Of a DNA stretch of 64,000 bases, positions 25,850 through 36,730 are shown piece after piece. Source of the stretch: Rhabditophanes sp. KR3021 (lineage: Eukaryota > Nematoda > Chromadorea > Rhabditida > Alloionematidae). How positions within the stretch are numbered: position 1 is the first letter of the stretch; the number at the start of each line of letters is the position of its first letter. The stretch covers positions 868,001 to 932,000 of the forward strand of contig CAUJLY010000003.1 in NCBI GenBank assembly GCA_963281155.1, read 5' to 3'. The notes below the pieces were generated by a model, which worked only from the letters and a program-made list of their open reading frames with translations, ran no database searches and was not told where the DNA came from. The position numbers and the translations under genes were made by a program.

Positions 25850-26629
25850 AATCAAGTAATTGAATAGATACAAAAGAATGTATATAAATAAGAATGTACT
25901 GAAATTAAAAGATTAATATTAGTCTTGCTAGTGGAATTAGCATAAATGCCATCTATTGTAAATCAAACGTTTATTTTCCAAATACACTAGCTTCCACATT
26001 TCCGAATGTTTTCGTGATGAGATTTTATGAAGATGTTCAAATATGAAAGGTACTGTAGACGGATGTTTACTAAATGGTTAATATTGTTGCCACCATCAGA
26101 TATATTGCAATTTAACATAAAAGTGTCATTAGAGGCGTATATTAATGGCATGTTATTTGTTTAAAAACAATAAAGAACAAATATTGATCAAAATATAGAC
26201 AAAACAAGCTTGATTTGAGCTAAATTTGATGGTGGATGGGATTTGAAGATAATTATAAGTTAATTGAGGGTCCCCTAATCTAACTTTAATCTTTTGTCAC
26301 AAACGAATGGCAGGCTTATCATCAAAAAAGCGAAAATCATTTGATCAGATAGCTTATTTCAAAATAACAGTTATTTAATCAATTATTTGAAGATAATGAA
26401 ATTAAAAAAAGGTTAATTAAATGTGGATCTGTTCGTTAATGAATTACGTACAATTTAATCTGCACAATTAAGCACAAAAATCAGCAAGATCAAAAGGTGA
26501 AACTCATCCTTACACCACTGTCTCTTCCAAACTATCTATATACCAAATGTTCTTTACAAGAAAAAGTGACCAATGATAATTTATTTGGAAGCAATTGGAA
26601 GTTTTTAGACTGCTGTTACAAACATAATC
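25850..26629. other. divergent intergenic region, eIF2-gamma / DNAJC11
   Basis: 780 bp between two genes transcribed away from each other. It must hold both promoters. No coding potential or recognisable repeat is seen. Confidence 0.5.
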
Positions 26630-28403
26630 ATGGATGATTCCTTTTCTGACTTATATGATTCCGACGATGCTGGTTCGGAGAATGGTTTGACAGCTGGCCA
26701 TGAGGCTGAGCTTGATTATTATGCTATATTGAACGTACAGCGAGATGCCACCATTGAGGATATCCAAAAAGCATACAAACACCGTTGCCGTATCTTCCAT
26801 CCCGACCGACACACAGACGAAGATGACAAGGCGGAAGCTGAGAAAATTTTTGTTCAGTTACAAAATGCTTATTCTAGTAAGTTGATTGATTTAATTAATT
26901 ATGATGAGTCGGATAATTATTAATAATTATTAATTTTTAGCATTGAGCGACCCAAAGAGAAGAGCTATTTACGACGCAGTAGGATCGGAGGGGTTAGACT
27001 ATCGTGGATGGGACATAATTGAAAAGTCCAGTTTTTCAGATGATATCAGAAGGCAGTTTGAGTTTCTGAAGAGACTTAGAGAGCAGGAATTGATGCTAAC
27101 TCGAGTTCATCCAGGCGGTGCATTCTCAGTCAGAGCTAATTGTACAGGAATGTTTCATCGCCTTCCAGAAGATCGATTTTGGCCGCAATTCACGGGTTTA
27201 GCTATCTCTCAAGCTGTGGACTGTTCTTTAACAACAAACGACAAAATTAGCTTAGTCGGAAGAGTAAAATCCAGCAACGGCCGAGGAGATGGAAACTTCC
27301 AAATGGCATGGAAAAAGTCGTACGATTCAACGATGCATTTTGAGAATACTTTAACCTTTCAAGGGGATTCTATACAATATAGTTTCAAAGTTTTGAGAAC
27401 TATCTTTGAAAAAGCTGCTTTAGTTTTTCAACCATCAATTCAATTTTTCCCGCTGCATGGAGTTTACAATCCTTCCATTTCAGTTGTTTTTTCCCAACAG
27501 TTAAGACCAGAAGTTCAAGGAACCTTAGCGTATACTCTTGGACCTCAGTCATCGTCTCTTACAACATCAATAATTGTGTCTGAGCTGAATCACCCTAAAA
27601 TCATCGCCAACCTGACTTTATCTCCTGTCAATCCAAATGCACGACTAGTCTACAACAAAAGATACGCTCAGCATGATTCTTCCTACGAATATGCCTGCTC
27701 CTTCTCGCCATACGGCCTCACACCATCCCTCAACTTCGAAAGAAGACTTGGCAAATTTTCAAAAATTGGCTGTGGGATCACCTTTACCTACCCATCTTTC
27801 CTTCTGCTCGTTAACTTCAAGCTAAAAACAGGATTTTCAACCTACCAAACTTCGTTGACTTTGTGTGATTGTGAGGAGGATATTTGTCGAACTTTGATTT
27901 ATGGGACAATTTTACCTTATGCAACTTTTGAGTTGTGTAAGCTTATTTTCCACAAACCAATAGACAAGTTTATGAGATTATTTAGTGATAGTACTGAGGA
28001 ATTGCAGGTGAATGCTTTTAAGAAGGAAGAGTCAGTAAAAGTCCACCACCTGATGAGACCAACAGCAGAGAGAATTGCCAAGGACGAAGATAGAAAACAA
28101 GGCCTTGTTATCATCGAGGCCAAATACGGTGAGATGGCGAACGCAGGCCCATCAGCTGCTAAATACCCTGTGGCCGGAGACAAATTAATCGACGTTACTA
28201 TCCCCCTCCAAGCAATGGTCAACGACAGTCAACTTCGCATCTACTCGAACAAATCACAATTACCCGGTTTCTACGATCCTTGCCCCGGCCAACCCAAAAT
28301 GCTGAAAGTGACCTACAAATTCCGAGGTGAAATGCATCTATGTACAGTTGCAGATGAATACCCCTTGAATATTCCCCTTAGTGGCCATAGATTGAATAAT
28401 TAA
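26630..28403 (+). CDS. DNAJC11: DnaJ homologue, subfamily C member 11 (DNAJC11)
   Basis: Exons 26630-26876 and 26941-28403 flank a 64 bp intron in phase 1 and give 569 aa (human 559). DNAJC11 is a J-domain protein of the mitochondrial outer membrane linked to the MICOS complex and cristae shape. An acidic start is followed by the J domain (residues about 28-98) with the HPD tripeptide at 57-59. The conserved 'AIYDAVGSEGLDYRGW' comes next, then a long beta-rich middle section, and the C-terminal DUF3395 region ('IDVTIPLQAMVNDSQLRI', 'LPGFYDPCPGQPKML'), which is diagnostic for this family. No frame problems were found. Confidence 0.95.
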
Positions 28404-28966
28404 AAGAATAAAAGTAGATTGTTATTGTGCGTTTATTGTAGCTTGTATCAAAGTAATTATTATGTATGGATATAGGGTTGTCTTTTTGTTGAATAAATGT
28501 TAACACAAATTTTGCTAACTTTAATAATCTTCACAATTAAGTCGTTCTGCCAAATTTTAGACAAATTGTAGATATAAGATGTAGTAGTGTAAATTTTATG
28601 GCATGTATACAAGGAAGATCAAAGAAAATAAATTAAGGAACTCATGGAAGTGCTCCAAGTGTGTCATGTAAGAAAATAAATTAAGGAACTCATGGAAGTG
28701 CTTCAAGTATGTTATACAATCGTCATAATATTAAAAACCCTTAAAAAATCTAGATGTTGATCGCTCAGAATCAAGTGTCAATAGATATATTTATTATGGC
28801 ATTATTCAAGATTGGGATGCTTATGAAAAATGCATACAACTTAAAGCAAAGCCTTTCTCATATGACAAGATTCTTAATATTGTAGATCCTTAATATAAGA
28901 ACACTTTGATTTTGTATAAATTCAATAAGCAAAAATAATAAGAGTTAATTTTAATAAATAAAAGAC
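28404..28966. other. intergenic stretch with a coding-like remnant
   Basis: After a direct repeat (28622-28717), the plus strand at about 28756-28893 reads as an open, protein-like stretch ('ESSVNRYIYYGIIQDWDAYE') that ends in a stop and has no start or splice sites. It could be the remnant of an actin-related gene, but the match is too short to claim. Confidence 0.3.
28622..28717. repeat. two-copy 48 bp tandem direct repeat
   Basis: Copies at 28622-28669 and 28670-28717 share 'aagaaaataaattaaggaac' and 'tcatggaagtgct', and differ at a few positions near their 3' ends. Noncoding. Confidence 0.85.
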
Positions 28967-29947
28967 TTAATTGAATTCAATGTTTCTTTTTTCTAGTCTT
29001 TCATCAATAAATCTCTTCAGTAAATTAGCAGCTGATGGCCGATTTCCTTTATTTACATTGATCATTTGTTCAATTAGTTCAGATTCTTTAGGAAAATGTT
29101 TTTTAAATTCATCATTTAGCTCACCATTGTCTTTTGCAAACTTATTACACGCTTTTCCTTCCTTTTCATCTAATAAACTACATAATAAATCAACATAAAC
29201 TTGTCCAAATGACACAATATCCACCGATGATCCATAAAAGCATTTCCCGCCCTTTTTATCGACTTCTGCAGCCTGATATCCTCTCGTACCAACCCCATTT
29301 CTTGAACCACACGAACTAATGCCGCAAACTGAGTCAGACATTGGATCACAATGATGTTTGGAAGTGTAACCTACTTTATTAACACATTTTATAATGCTAC
29401 TTAAGCCGAAGTCACAAACTTTGATTTCCTTGATAATACCATCATTTACATTTACCAATATATTTTGGCTTTTAAAATCACAGTGTATGAACTTCTTTTC
29501 GTGAATGTGCAATAGTCCTATTGCGGCACCAATCATAATCGTTCTAATAATGGCTCTTTTATTTTGTAGAGGCATTTCATTCTTGAACCATCGTTTCGAC
29601 AACAAATCATACACCGAATAATCCATTTTTTCCATGATAATGTATAAATCATCAGTATCTCTAGCTGTTGGTCTTGGACATATGAAATATTTTTTCAGTT
29701 TAATTACATTTTCATTATCCATTTGTGTTGTTATATCAATTTCCAATATACTTTCTTTAAAACCATCATTACTTTGTATCTCAATTATTTTGACTGCATA
29801 TTCTTGTGAATCATCATCATTAATTGATTGAACCAATACCACGATAGCAGAACCTCCATTACCAAGAACTTTTCTGTATTGAAAACCGTGGTCTTTTAGA
29901 TTCTGAATATGAATGTCTTCTAACTCTTTTAGATAAGCGTCTCCCAT
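28967..29947 (-). CDS. divergent protein kinase with HCD catalytic loop
   Basis: A single exon of 326 aa. I start at the ATG at 29947, which precedes GDAYLKELEDI. An upstream in-frame extension is hydrophobic and starts with a different ATG, so it is probably UTR. Seen: a glycine-rich loop 'LGNGGSAIVVLV', the ATP lysine in YAVKII, a helix-C Glu in SILEID, a catalytic loop HCDFKSQN, CDFG, and 'GTRGYQAAEV' in place of APE. The usual HRD Arg is Cys, so this is a non-RD kinase, but the catalytic Asp, Lys and Asn remain and activity is plausible. The subfamily is not recognised. Intronless, divergent kinases are common as lineage expansions in nematodes. A cysteine-rich insert lies in the activation segment. 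Confidence 0.8.
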   Translation of the reverse strand: MGDAYLKELEDIHIQNLKDHGFQYRKVLGNGGSAIVVLVQSINDDDSQEYAVKIIEIQSNDGFKESILEIDITTQMDNENVIKLKKYFICPRPTARDTDDLYIIMEKMDYSVYDLLSKRWFKNEMPLQNKRAIIRTIMIGAAIGLLHIHEKKFIHCDFKSQNILVNVNDGIIKEIKVCDFGLSSIIKCVNKVGYTSKHHCDPMSDSVCGISSCGSRNGVGTRGYQAAEVDKKGGKCFYGSSVDIVSFGQVYVDLLCSLLDEKEGKACNKFAKDNGELNDEFKKHFPKESELIEQMINVNKGNRPSAANLLKRFIDERLEKRNIEFN

Positions 29948-31631
29948 TAAATAAATATAACAACAAGAATAATTATATACAATGATTTGATAGATAGCAA
30001 TTTCTTTTATAGTAATATTTATTTTTCTTATCATTTAACATTTCTCCCTATAAGAAATTGTTCCAATTTTTGTTATTAAGCGTCATCATTTTAACACCCT
30101 TAACAAATTATATGTAGTATCCGTCTCTATTTATTAAAAGAAATAATATTTTTTAAACAATTAGTAAGTATAGAAGTAGTGAAAATATGAAGAAGTTTGA
30201 TTTATTATTAAATAAAGCTTGACCATTCTATGAATTTACAAATGCTGTAGTCTCTAAAATGTAGATATCTAGCAATTATATTCCTTTTAATTAAATATTT
30301 ACTCTATTTAATTGAGATAAAAAAGATGCGGTTATGCAAATTGAAAAAACACTAAACTTGACTTTGCGTTTATGGACATGATGATGAAGACGGTGATTTA
30401 CAAAACATCGGCATTCACTAAAAAAGACGATGGTCTGATTAACAAGGCAGAAACAGTCTACCGAATGATGGTTTCAATTTACGAATATCTATTAATAAAC
30501 AAGTGTTTTGATTTACTTTGTTTGTTGAATGGTTTGCTTTCTTTTTATTTGATCTGCTTGTGTTATATACGACTCAAAATAAAAAATGTACTTATTTGAC
30601 TCCTTTTTCTTATCAAAGACAAAAATCGCATCGCTTGTTGTATTATTATTACAACATTTTTGTAAATTTTTCTCGGATGTCCATCATAATATGGTTTTGA
30701 TATATATAAATTGTTATATGTAAAATATTTTGAATTTATTTAGTGTGGTTAATCATTAATACAAGTAAAAGAAATCGAATCTTAAGTCTTAGGTTTCTTA
30801 TGTTAAGAAGCAGAAGATTACAAAGAGATGGGTGGATTTGAGAGAAGTTTCGGCTACTTCTGAACATGATAAGTATCGGAAGACTAAGGAAGCATAATGA
30901 GTTAGAGATGGAATAAGAATCATCACGATTCTTGTTATTAATACGCAATTTAAGAAAAGATGGCAAAACAATTATTGCACTTGGTGAGCCCAAACTAGAG
31001 ATTACTGATAAGGAGAATAAAACTAAAAATGACACTCATTGTGTTGGATACGTTACGTGACATACTATGACTCATTATCTAATATTCATATTATTTTTAT
31101 TATATATGTGTGTTTATAGTATAATCAATTAGTCATCTTATTCTTATGCTTTAGATAAAAAAAATGGGACGATGCCTAAACGAAGTGTGGATATGGAGTT
31201 GATGCTGGTGACATCAAGACGCTCAAAGCTGATCTGTTAAGAAATGCGGTAGGCAAAGACGATTTAGTGGGGAAAAAAGATTAAGAAAGCAGGAACGACT
31301 GAAACTACTTCTATTTAAAAATGGAAGATAATGATTCTAATGGACGTAGAAAGAGACGACCCAAGTCAAGCCTGAGTTTGATTGGTGTTGTATATATTAG
31401 TTTGTTAAAATAATACTGTCCGCAATTGACAAAAGAATTTAATGTTATCAACACATATTGCATCATCGTTATTTATTGATCTGTGTAAAAATGTTCCATA
31501 AACATCGCTACGTAACATATTTGAAATTGCATTGAATTAAAGAGTTTATTTTGCTGAGTAGAGCTCCTTTTTATTAAACTATAATCAGTATTTAATAGAG
31601 TTGATCTTTTCATTATTGTTAATTTGGCAAG
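29948..31631. other. intergenic region with weak coding-like remnants
   Basis: No gene can be built. Around 30770-31045 the plus strand carries short protein-like pieces in different frames (for example 'KDGKTIIALGEPKLEITDKE') with stops between them, and a similar patch lies at 31160-31300. These may be fossils of an inserted gene. The plus-strand frame at 30372-30599 is not convincing. Confidence 0.3.
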
Positions 31632-32633
31632 ATGGTCACACTTCCTTTTAATGTGTTAATTACTCCAGAGGATCCTAAGTATCATGAGAAGTTTTACAAG
31701 AGTGTAAGTTGATAAACTTGATGACATTTTACTATCCAAATGTAGGCATTTAATGTAAGTGGATGGTCAAAACCACCCACTGATTACAATGTATGGAGGA
31801 CTGCATTTGGTGAAGATTATGTTTACCTTGTTGCTGTAGATAAAGAAACAGAAGTTCACATTGGGAGTGTTGGAGGATGTTTCTATAGAAATAATGCAGG
31901 CAAGAAAGTGATTTTCTGTATTGGAGGATATTATATATTTCCCGAATATCGCGGACAAGGCAAAGGGAAGCTTCTCTTTGATGTCATATTAGATATTGCC
32001 AAAAAAGAAGATGTCAATATTTACCTTAATTGTAATGAAAACATGAAAAATATTTATTGTTCTATCGGAATTGATATTGTCAGGAAAAATAGTATAATTG
32101 TATACAGACCTAAATTTAATCACTTTAACTTCGATGGAGCTGTTGTTAATGAAAATTCAACTTTAAAAGACGCTAAAGAATGCCTAGACTGGGATCAAGT
32201 AAAACAATTCGATCAAAAGATTGTTGGTGATATTAACAGACTTAATTACATTAAGACGAGATTAATTCAACCGTCATCCCATTCCATAATTAGTTACAAC
32301 AAAGAAACAAATAAAGTCAATGGTTTTATCAATGCACATGAAGCTGTTGGAGGGCCTCTTATCTTAGGACCATTATATGCAGATTCCGATCAAATAGCTG
32401 AACAATTATTTATTTCTTTATTCAAAAAGATGTCTGATTTGAAAGTGGATAAGGAGGATATTCTCATTTTTACCTTCCAATATAATGAATTTATGTCTAG
32501 TATGTTGAAAAAGTACACTAACGGAAGGGAAGAAAAAATAAGCGAACAGACTTCCCATTTTTCAAAGTTAGATATTCAAGTCAAAACCGAATTTGTTTAT
32601 TGTTTTTTTGAAACAGCATTGTCATTTGTCTAA
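31632..32633 (+). CDS. GNAT-fold acetyltransferase with a DUF1248-type tail
   Basis: Exons 31632-31703 and 31746-32633 with a 42 bp intron in phase 0 give 319 aa. The N-terminal half is a GNAT N-acetyltransferase fold. The acetyl-CoA loop motif is seen as 'YYIFPEYRGQGKGKLLFD' (Q/R-x-x-G-x-G/A type) at roughly residues 93-110. A second domain without clear motifs follows from about residue 140, as in the nematode DUF1248 proteins. The substrate is unknown. It is probably soluble, with no signal peptide or membrane helix. A short membrane protein starts only 127 bp downstream on the same strand, which allows co-transcription as an operon. Confidence 0.75.
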
Positions 32634-32760
32634 TTAATTTTTACAATAAATACAATCTGGAAGATATAGAAAGTGTAATGCCAAATTTAAACTTAAGTAA
32701 TTAAACAATTGTAACAAATATGATCTTGTGTTAAACATTCAAATCTATTTTTTACAAAAA

Positions 32761-33099
32761 ATGTTTTATTTCCTTATAATTAAAACACAAATTCCGTCTG
32801 TAACATTTTTATCTATTATTGCTGCTGTTGAGCCAACTAGTTTTCCTGGAAATTTTATCTATACCGCAACATTCGATAGTTTCTCTGATTTTATTGATGA
32901 AGGCAAAAAGAAATCTCAACAAATAGTGAAACTTCTCGGATCTTTTATGGCAATATTTAGTGCCTTGCTAATTTTATTGGATTTCTGGTGGACTCACACA
33001 GTAATCAAAGCTTATCGCTTTTTTGTTGACTACCAAAGAGCAAAACGCGATAATTTGAAAATGGAGCCTGAATATCATGCACAAACATTTTTTGATTAA
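32761..33099 (+). CDS. small single-pass membrane protein, unknown
   Basis: Single exon of 112 aa from the ATG at 32761. A hydrophobic start ('FYFLIIKTQIPSVTFLS') looks like a signal peptide or anchor. Then come a short exposed part ('SFPGNFIYTATFDSFSDF'), a clear membrane helix ('LLGSFMAIFSALLILLDFWW') at roughly residues 58-78, and a basic tail ('YQRAKRDNLKMEPEYH'). The polarity suggests type I topology with the tail in the cytosol. No family is recognised. It follows the GNAT gene by 127 bp on the same strand, with an AATAAA in between. Confidence 0.6.
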   Translation: MFYFLIIKTQIPSVTFLSIIAAVEPTSFPGNFIYTATFDSFSDFIDEGKKKSQQIVKLLGSFMAIFSALLILLDFWWTHTVIKAYRFFVDYQRAKRDNLKMEPEYHAQTFFD

Positions 33100-33324
33100 T
33101 CGGTTAAATGTAATAATAATTAACTATACGGATCTACCTTTTAAAAACATACTAAATTGATATGTCATCATCATCCAACATACTGGTGTTTAAACTTACT
33201 TTAGAAAAATAATTAAACCATCGCTAAACTTTACAATTGACGCAATAGACACACAATTTTAAATAAACTGTTTATTTTTCATGAATAAATAAATATATAT
33301 AGTTAATAAATACAATAAGTCTTT

Positions 33325-35483
33325 CTAATAATTAATTTTTGCCATATCGCATTTATGGTCTAAGACAGTCAAAATAATTTCTCTGCTAACAGTACCAGCT
33401 AATTTAAATTCATTTAACTTTTGGCATAACACTTCATTTGGTTGAACTTCTGCAGTGTCTTTAAGTAGTTTTGCAACGGCAGGATGCAAAGATATCAACG
33501 TCAACATGTTAATCAACTGAATATAGTCGCAATTGTTTAGAACTTGTTCTGGAGTACTTCTGTAAAGGTTATTTTGAAGGAAGATGGTGGTCATCATTGA
33601 AACAAGGCCATTTTGAACATCAAATAAAATTTGCTTCGCTCCAAATTCATTAAATGATTTGTTCAGGATAAAAGACCCGATCAAGTTTTGAAATAAGCGA
33701 TGATTCAAATAATCACAAGCTTCATCGACCCAATAAAATGGAACTAGCAAATCTAAGTTTTGATAAATCTCCTTCAATGAACAAACATATGGCCAGAATG
33801 ATTCTGTTACAGTCATTTGGAAATTAGGTTCAACTATCCGCTGAGGATTTTTCCAACTGTACCATTTTTCATTATAATAGTCATTCAATTTACTTTCTTG
33901 TTTGGCGATAATACCATCACATTGCGAATGAATCAAATTCGTCAAATCTCTCTTAAAATTTATCAAAAACACTCCGAAGTTTAACTTCTCACTGCTCTCT
34001 GTATTTACCGTAAATTCCAACTGATTGTCAAACTCGCCAACAATATATTTTTCCTTTTCTTTCAAATATCTGTACAATTGGCTGAGGATGCTGGTGACAG
34101 TAATGGTTTTTGCCGATGAAATACTGTCTTCATTTAGTCCTTCCTCAATCAAAAGATTTTTAAACTTATTAATTTGCATGAATTGTTGTTGGATGAAGCG
34201 AAATCGGATTGATATTTTCGGGATAAGTTGGTAGTATTTGAACGTATTGTTTAGTACATAGATAGCGACGCTTAGATTTTCCGCCAATTCACTGACGATC
34301 GGAGGTTTCTTGGCATTATCTTGTTCGTTTTCTCTTAAGGCTTCGATACATTTGTTCATCTCGACTGTCAGAGCTTTTTTGTCCATACACAACCATTTTT
34401 CTAATACTTCCTTCTCTTCATAGAAGATTGACAATACCTTCTCCTTCGCATATTCATTCTCATTGAATAGTGGAAGTATTTCGGTGGTAGCATTAAAAGC
34501 AGCATCCAACAAGAATCCCAATTTGATTGGATCCTCTATGATTTCTTCCTTGTATAGCCATTTCTTCATTTTCCACTGAGCTAATTCGATCAAATAAGTA
34601 CGAAACTCATAATCAACGTCCACCGTATCATCGTCATAAAAGGGACTTAGCAATTTGAATATGATATTTGAATTTGAAATGTACCAATTATTCAAAGCAG
34701 TGTAGACCAATTCAGGTTTGTTGCTGTCGTTTGTGATAGATTCACTGTTGAAATGCTTGTCGAATCTCAATTGAAACTTCTTGAATAAAATTCTCAACAC
34801 AAGAGGTTTATCTTCACACTCATACTTGTTTGATAATTGATGGACAAAGCCCAAGTTCGCTGATATGTCCGAATGATATTTTTGGAAGGATTCACTTAGA
34901 ACATCTTCATCATAAGGAAATCCTACAGCGTCCAAAAGACAGTTGCAATTTTCAACAAACTTCTTAACCAATTTATTGCTTAATTCCTCCACATTCCCCA
35001 AAGACCACGAATTTTGGTAGCTGGTGATTTTCTTCGCCAACCTCTCATAACTTCTTGATCCAAGCAGTTCATTCACCTCAAAATCAACTTCCATCCTCAC
35101 ATACTGCTGTCTCAAATTTTGCACTTTTGCATGACAAGCAACCGTCTTTTGATACTGATTTTTAATGCTTTCATCGCCTTCAGCCAATTCAAGTATCTTT
35201 GCATGCATATTCTTCATACCACCCACTTCTTCCCTAAATTGCTTGCTTAGCGAACTAAGACAACCACGCATCTCCTTGATCTCGTTCAGTTTTTCATTAA
35301 CTAATTCATTTTTTAGCAAAAGCTTTTCCTGCAAAATTTAATTACAAAAGACTAAGGGTATTTGCTTACAGAAACTTCCTCATGTTTTTTTGATAGAATA
35401 AAGTAACGCTCATTAATAAGCTCTATCAACTTTTCGACATCGACTTCTTCGTTGTATTCGAAGTGATCGGAGATTGAATCCAT
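33325..35483 (-). CDS. RINT1: RINT1/Tip20 homologue, ER-Golgi tether subunit
   Basis: Exons 35370-35483 and 33325-35328 with a 41 bp intron in phase 0 give 705 aa. RINT1 is a subunit of the Dsl1/NRZ complex (with ZW10 and NAG) that tethers Golgi-derived vesicles at the ER. The first 120 residues are coiled-coil with many Lys, Glu and Leu, and the rest is helical rods. The C-terminal third matches the family well: 'EYAKEKVLSIFYEE' with a following 'EKWLCMDKKAL'; 'LNKSFNEFGAKQILFDVQNG'; and 'NMLTLISLHPAVAKLLKD'. The protein is shorter than human RINT1 (about 790). No frame problems were found. Other CATCHR tether subunits are possible but fit the C-terminus less well. Confidence 0.8.
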
Positions 35484-36730
35484 TAGAAACTTCGATAGTT
35501 ATTTAGTGAATTACTGATGTAATATACGCTACGTATATTTTTGAACATCTCGAAAAGAATGTTGGAGTAAACTGTATTGAAAAATGGCAATGTTAAATGT
35601 ATGGTAACACAGAATTTATTTTGAACAAAAAAGGTGAAAAAAATTCATGCGATTACAACTTTGATTCAGAGATCTTTGGAAACGTTTATGTGAAAAATAA
35701 ATTTACTAGAGCTATTGTACTAACCATAAAAGTTGCCAATATTATTGCCATATAATTTATTAAGATAGTCTGTTAGCGGTTGTCCATCTTTAAATCCAGC
35801 CCAGGTCATTTTTTATTATTTACTATAAAAAGAGGTTGATTAATGAAAGATAATAATTTATAATATATCGAGTAATGTCTAAACATTAAAATATGAAATT
35901 AAATACGCAAAATATCCTAATGAATTAAGCATCTGGATAGTATCTAACATCATTGAACTTGCACTAATTGATCCAACTTTGTTATCTTCTTTAAATAGAG
36001 ATGAATTTGTGTTTGAATGTAACTATCAATTGCCAGTAGTTTAACAAATATGTAATTTATTTTGTTAAATAAATAGTAAATTATTTAATAAATGCACTTA
36101 TGTACACATATATTTACATTTGTTTTTTGTGCTTAACTATGATTCATAATATAAATGAATACCAGCTGGTGGCCCAAATCACTGATGGACAAAATATCTG
36201 GTGGCATAGATGTCTTTTGACCCAAATTACCGTTACTCAAATTTCATTGGCCACTTTTTGGGATACCGACAATTTTTACAAGTCCTTATCATTTTAGGAG
36301 ATAATCATTATTAGATGATTGACATCACTGACTTTAAGTTGCATAAATTTAAGCACTTTATGTGTACATATGATTAATTCAAGTAAACGGGAATTGCAAT
36401 ACCATCTCCAATTGTGTTTAATGTCTGTTTTGTTTTGGCGCAAACTGTGATATGTTTCTCTAATTGTGTTTAATGTCTGCTCTTGTTTTGCGCAAACTGT
36501 AATATGTTCTATTCTTGATCCAGACTAAACAATAGATTTATTAAGTCATTTATCATTTGTTTACGCGTTAGTTTGAACTATACATGTTCTGCCTAAATAA
36601 AATCTATATATCTTATAGTTTATAAATCGCATCTAAATGTTGCATTTCTAAATAAAATTAATATAACTTACTCTTATTTTTTTGAACTTTTTCAGATATT
36701 TATTTGTTCTAACATTGAAACATATTAAAA
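35484..36730. other. intergenic region with two orphan exon-like pieces
   Basis: On the minus strand, 35735-35819 reads as a 28-codon ATG exon ('MTWAGFKDGQPLTDYLNKLY') ending at GTTAGT, but no partner exon fits. On the plus strand, about 35892-36044 is an open protein-like stretch ('LSIWIVSNIIELALIDPTLL') without a start. Neither can be made into a gene. Confidence 0.3.
36411..36511. repeat. two-copy tandem repeat, about 50 bp
   Basis: Copies begin at 36411 and 36462 and share 'attgtgtttaatgtctg', a T/G-rich centre and 'gcgcaaactgt', then end 'atatgtt'. Small indels separate them. Noncoding, just upstream of the F-box-like gene. Confidence 0.8.

Noticed and set aside
32728..32760. Longer start for the small membrane protein
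   Set aside because: The upstream in-frame start is not ATG; the ATG at 32761 gives a better hydrophobic leader.
35735..35819. Short ATG exon on the minus strand ('MTWAGFKDGQPLT')
   Set aside because: Looks like a real first exon, but no downstream exon with matching phase and acceptor could be found within 250 bp.
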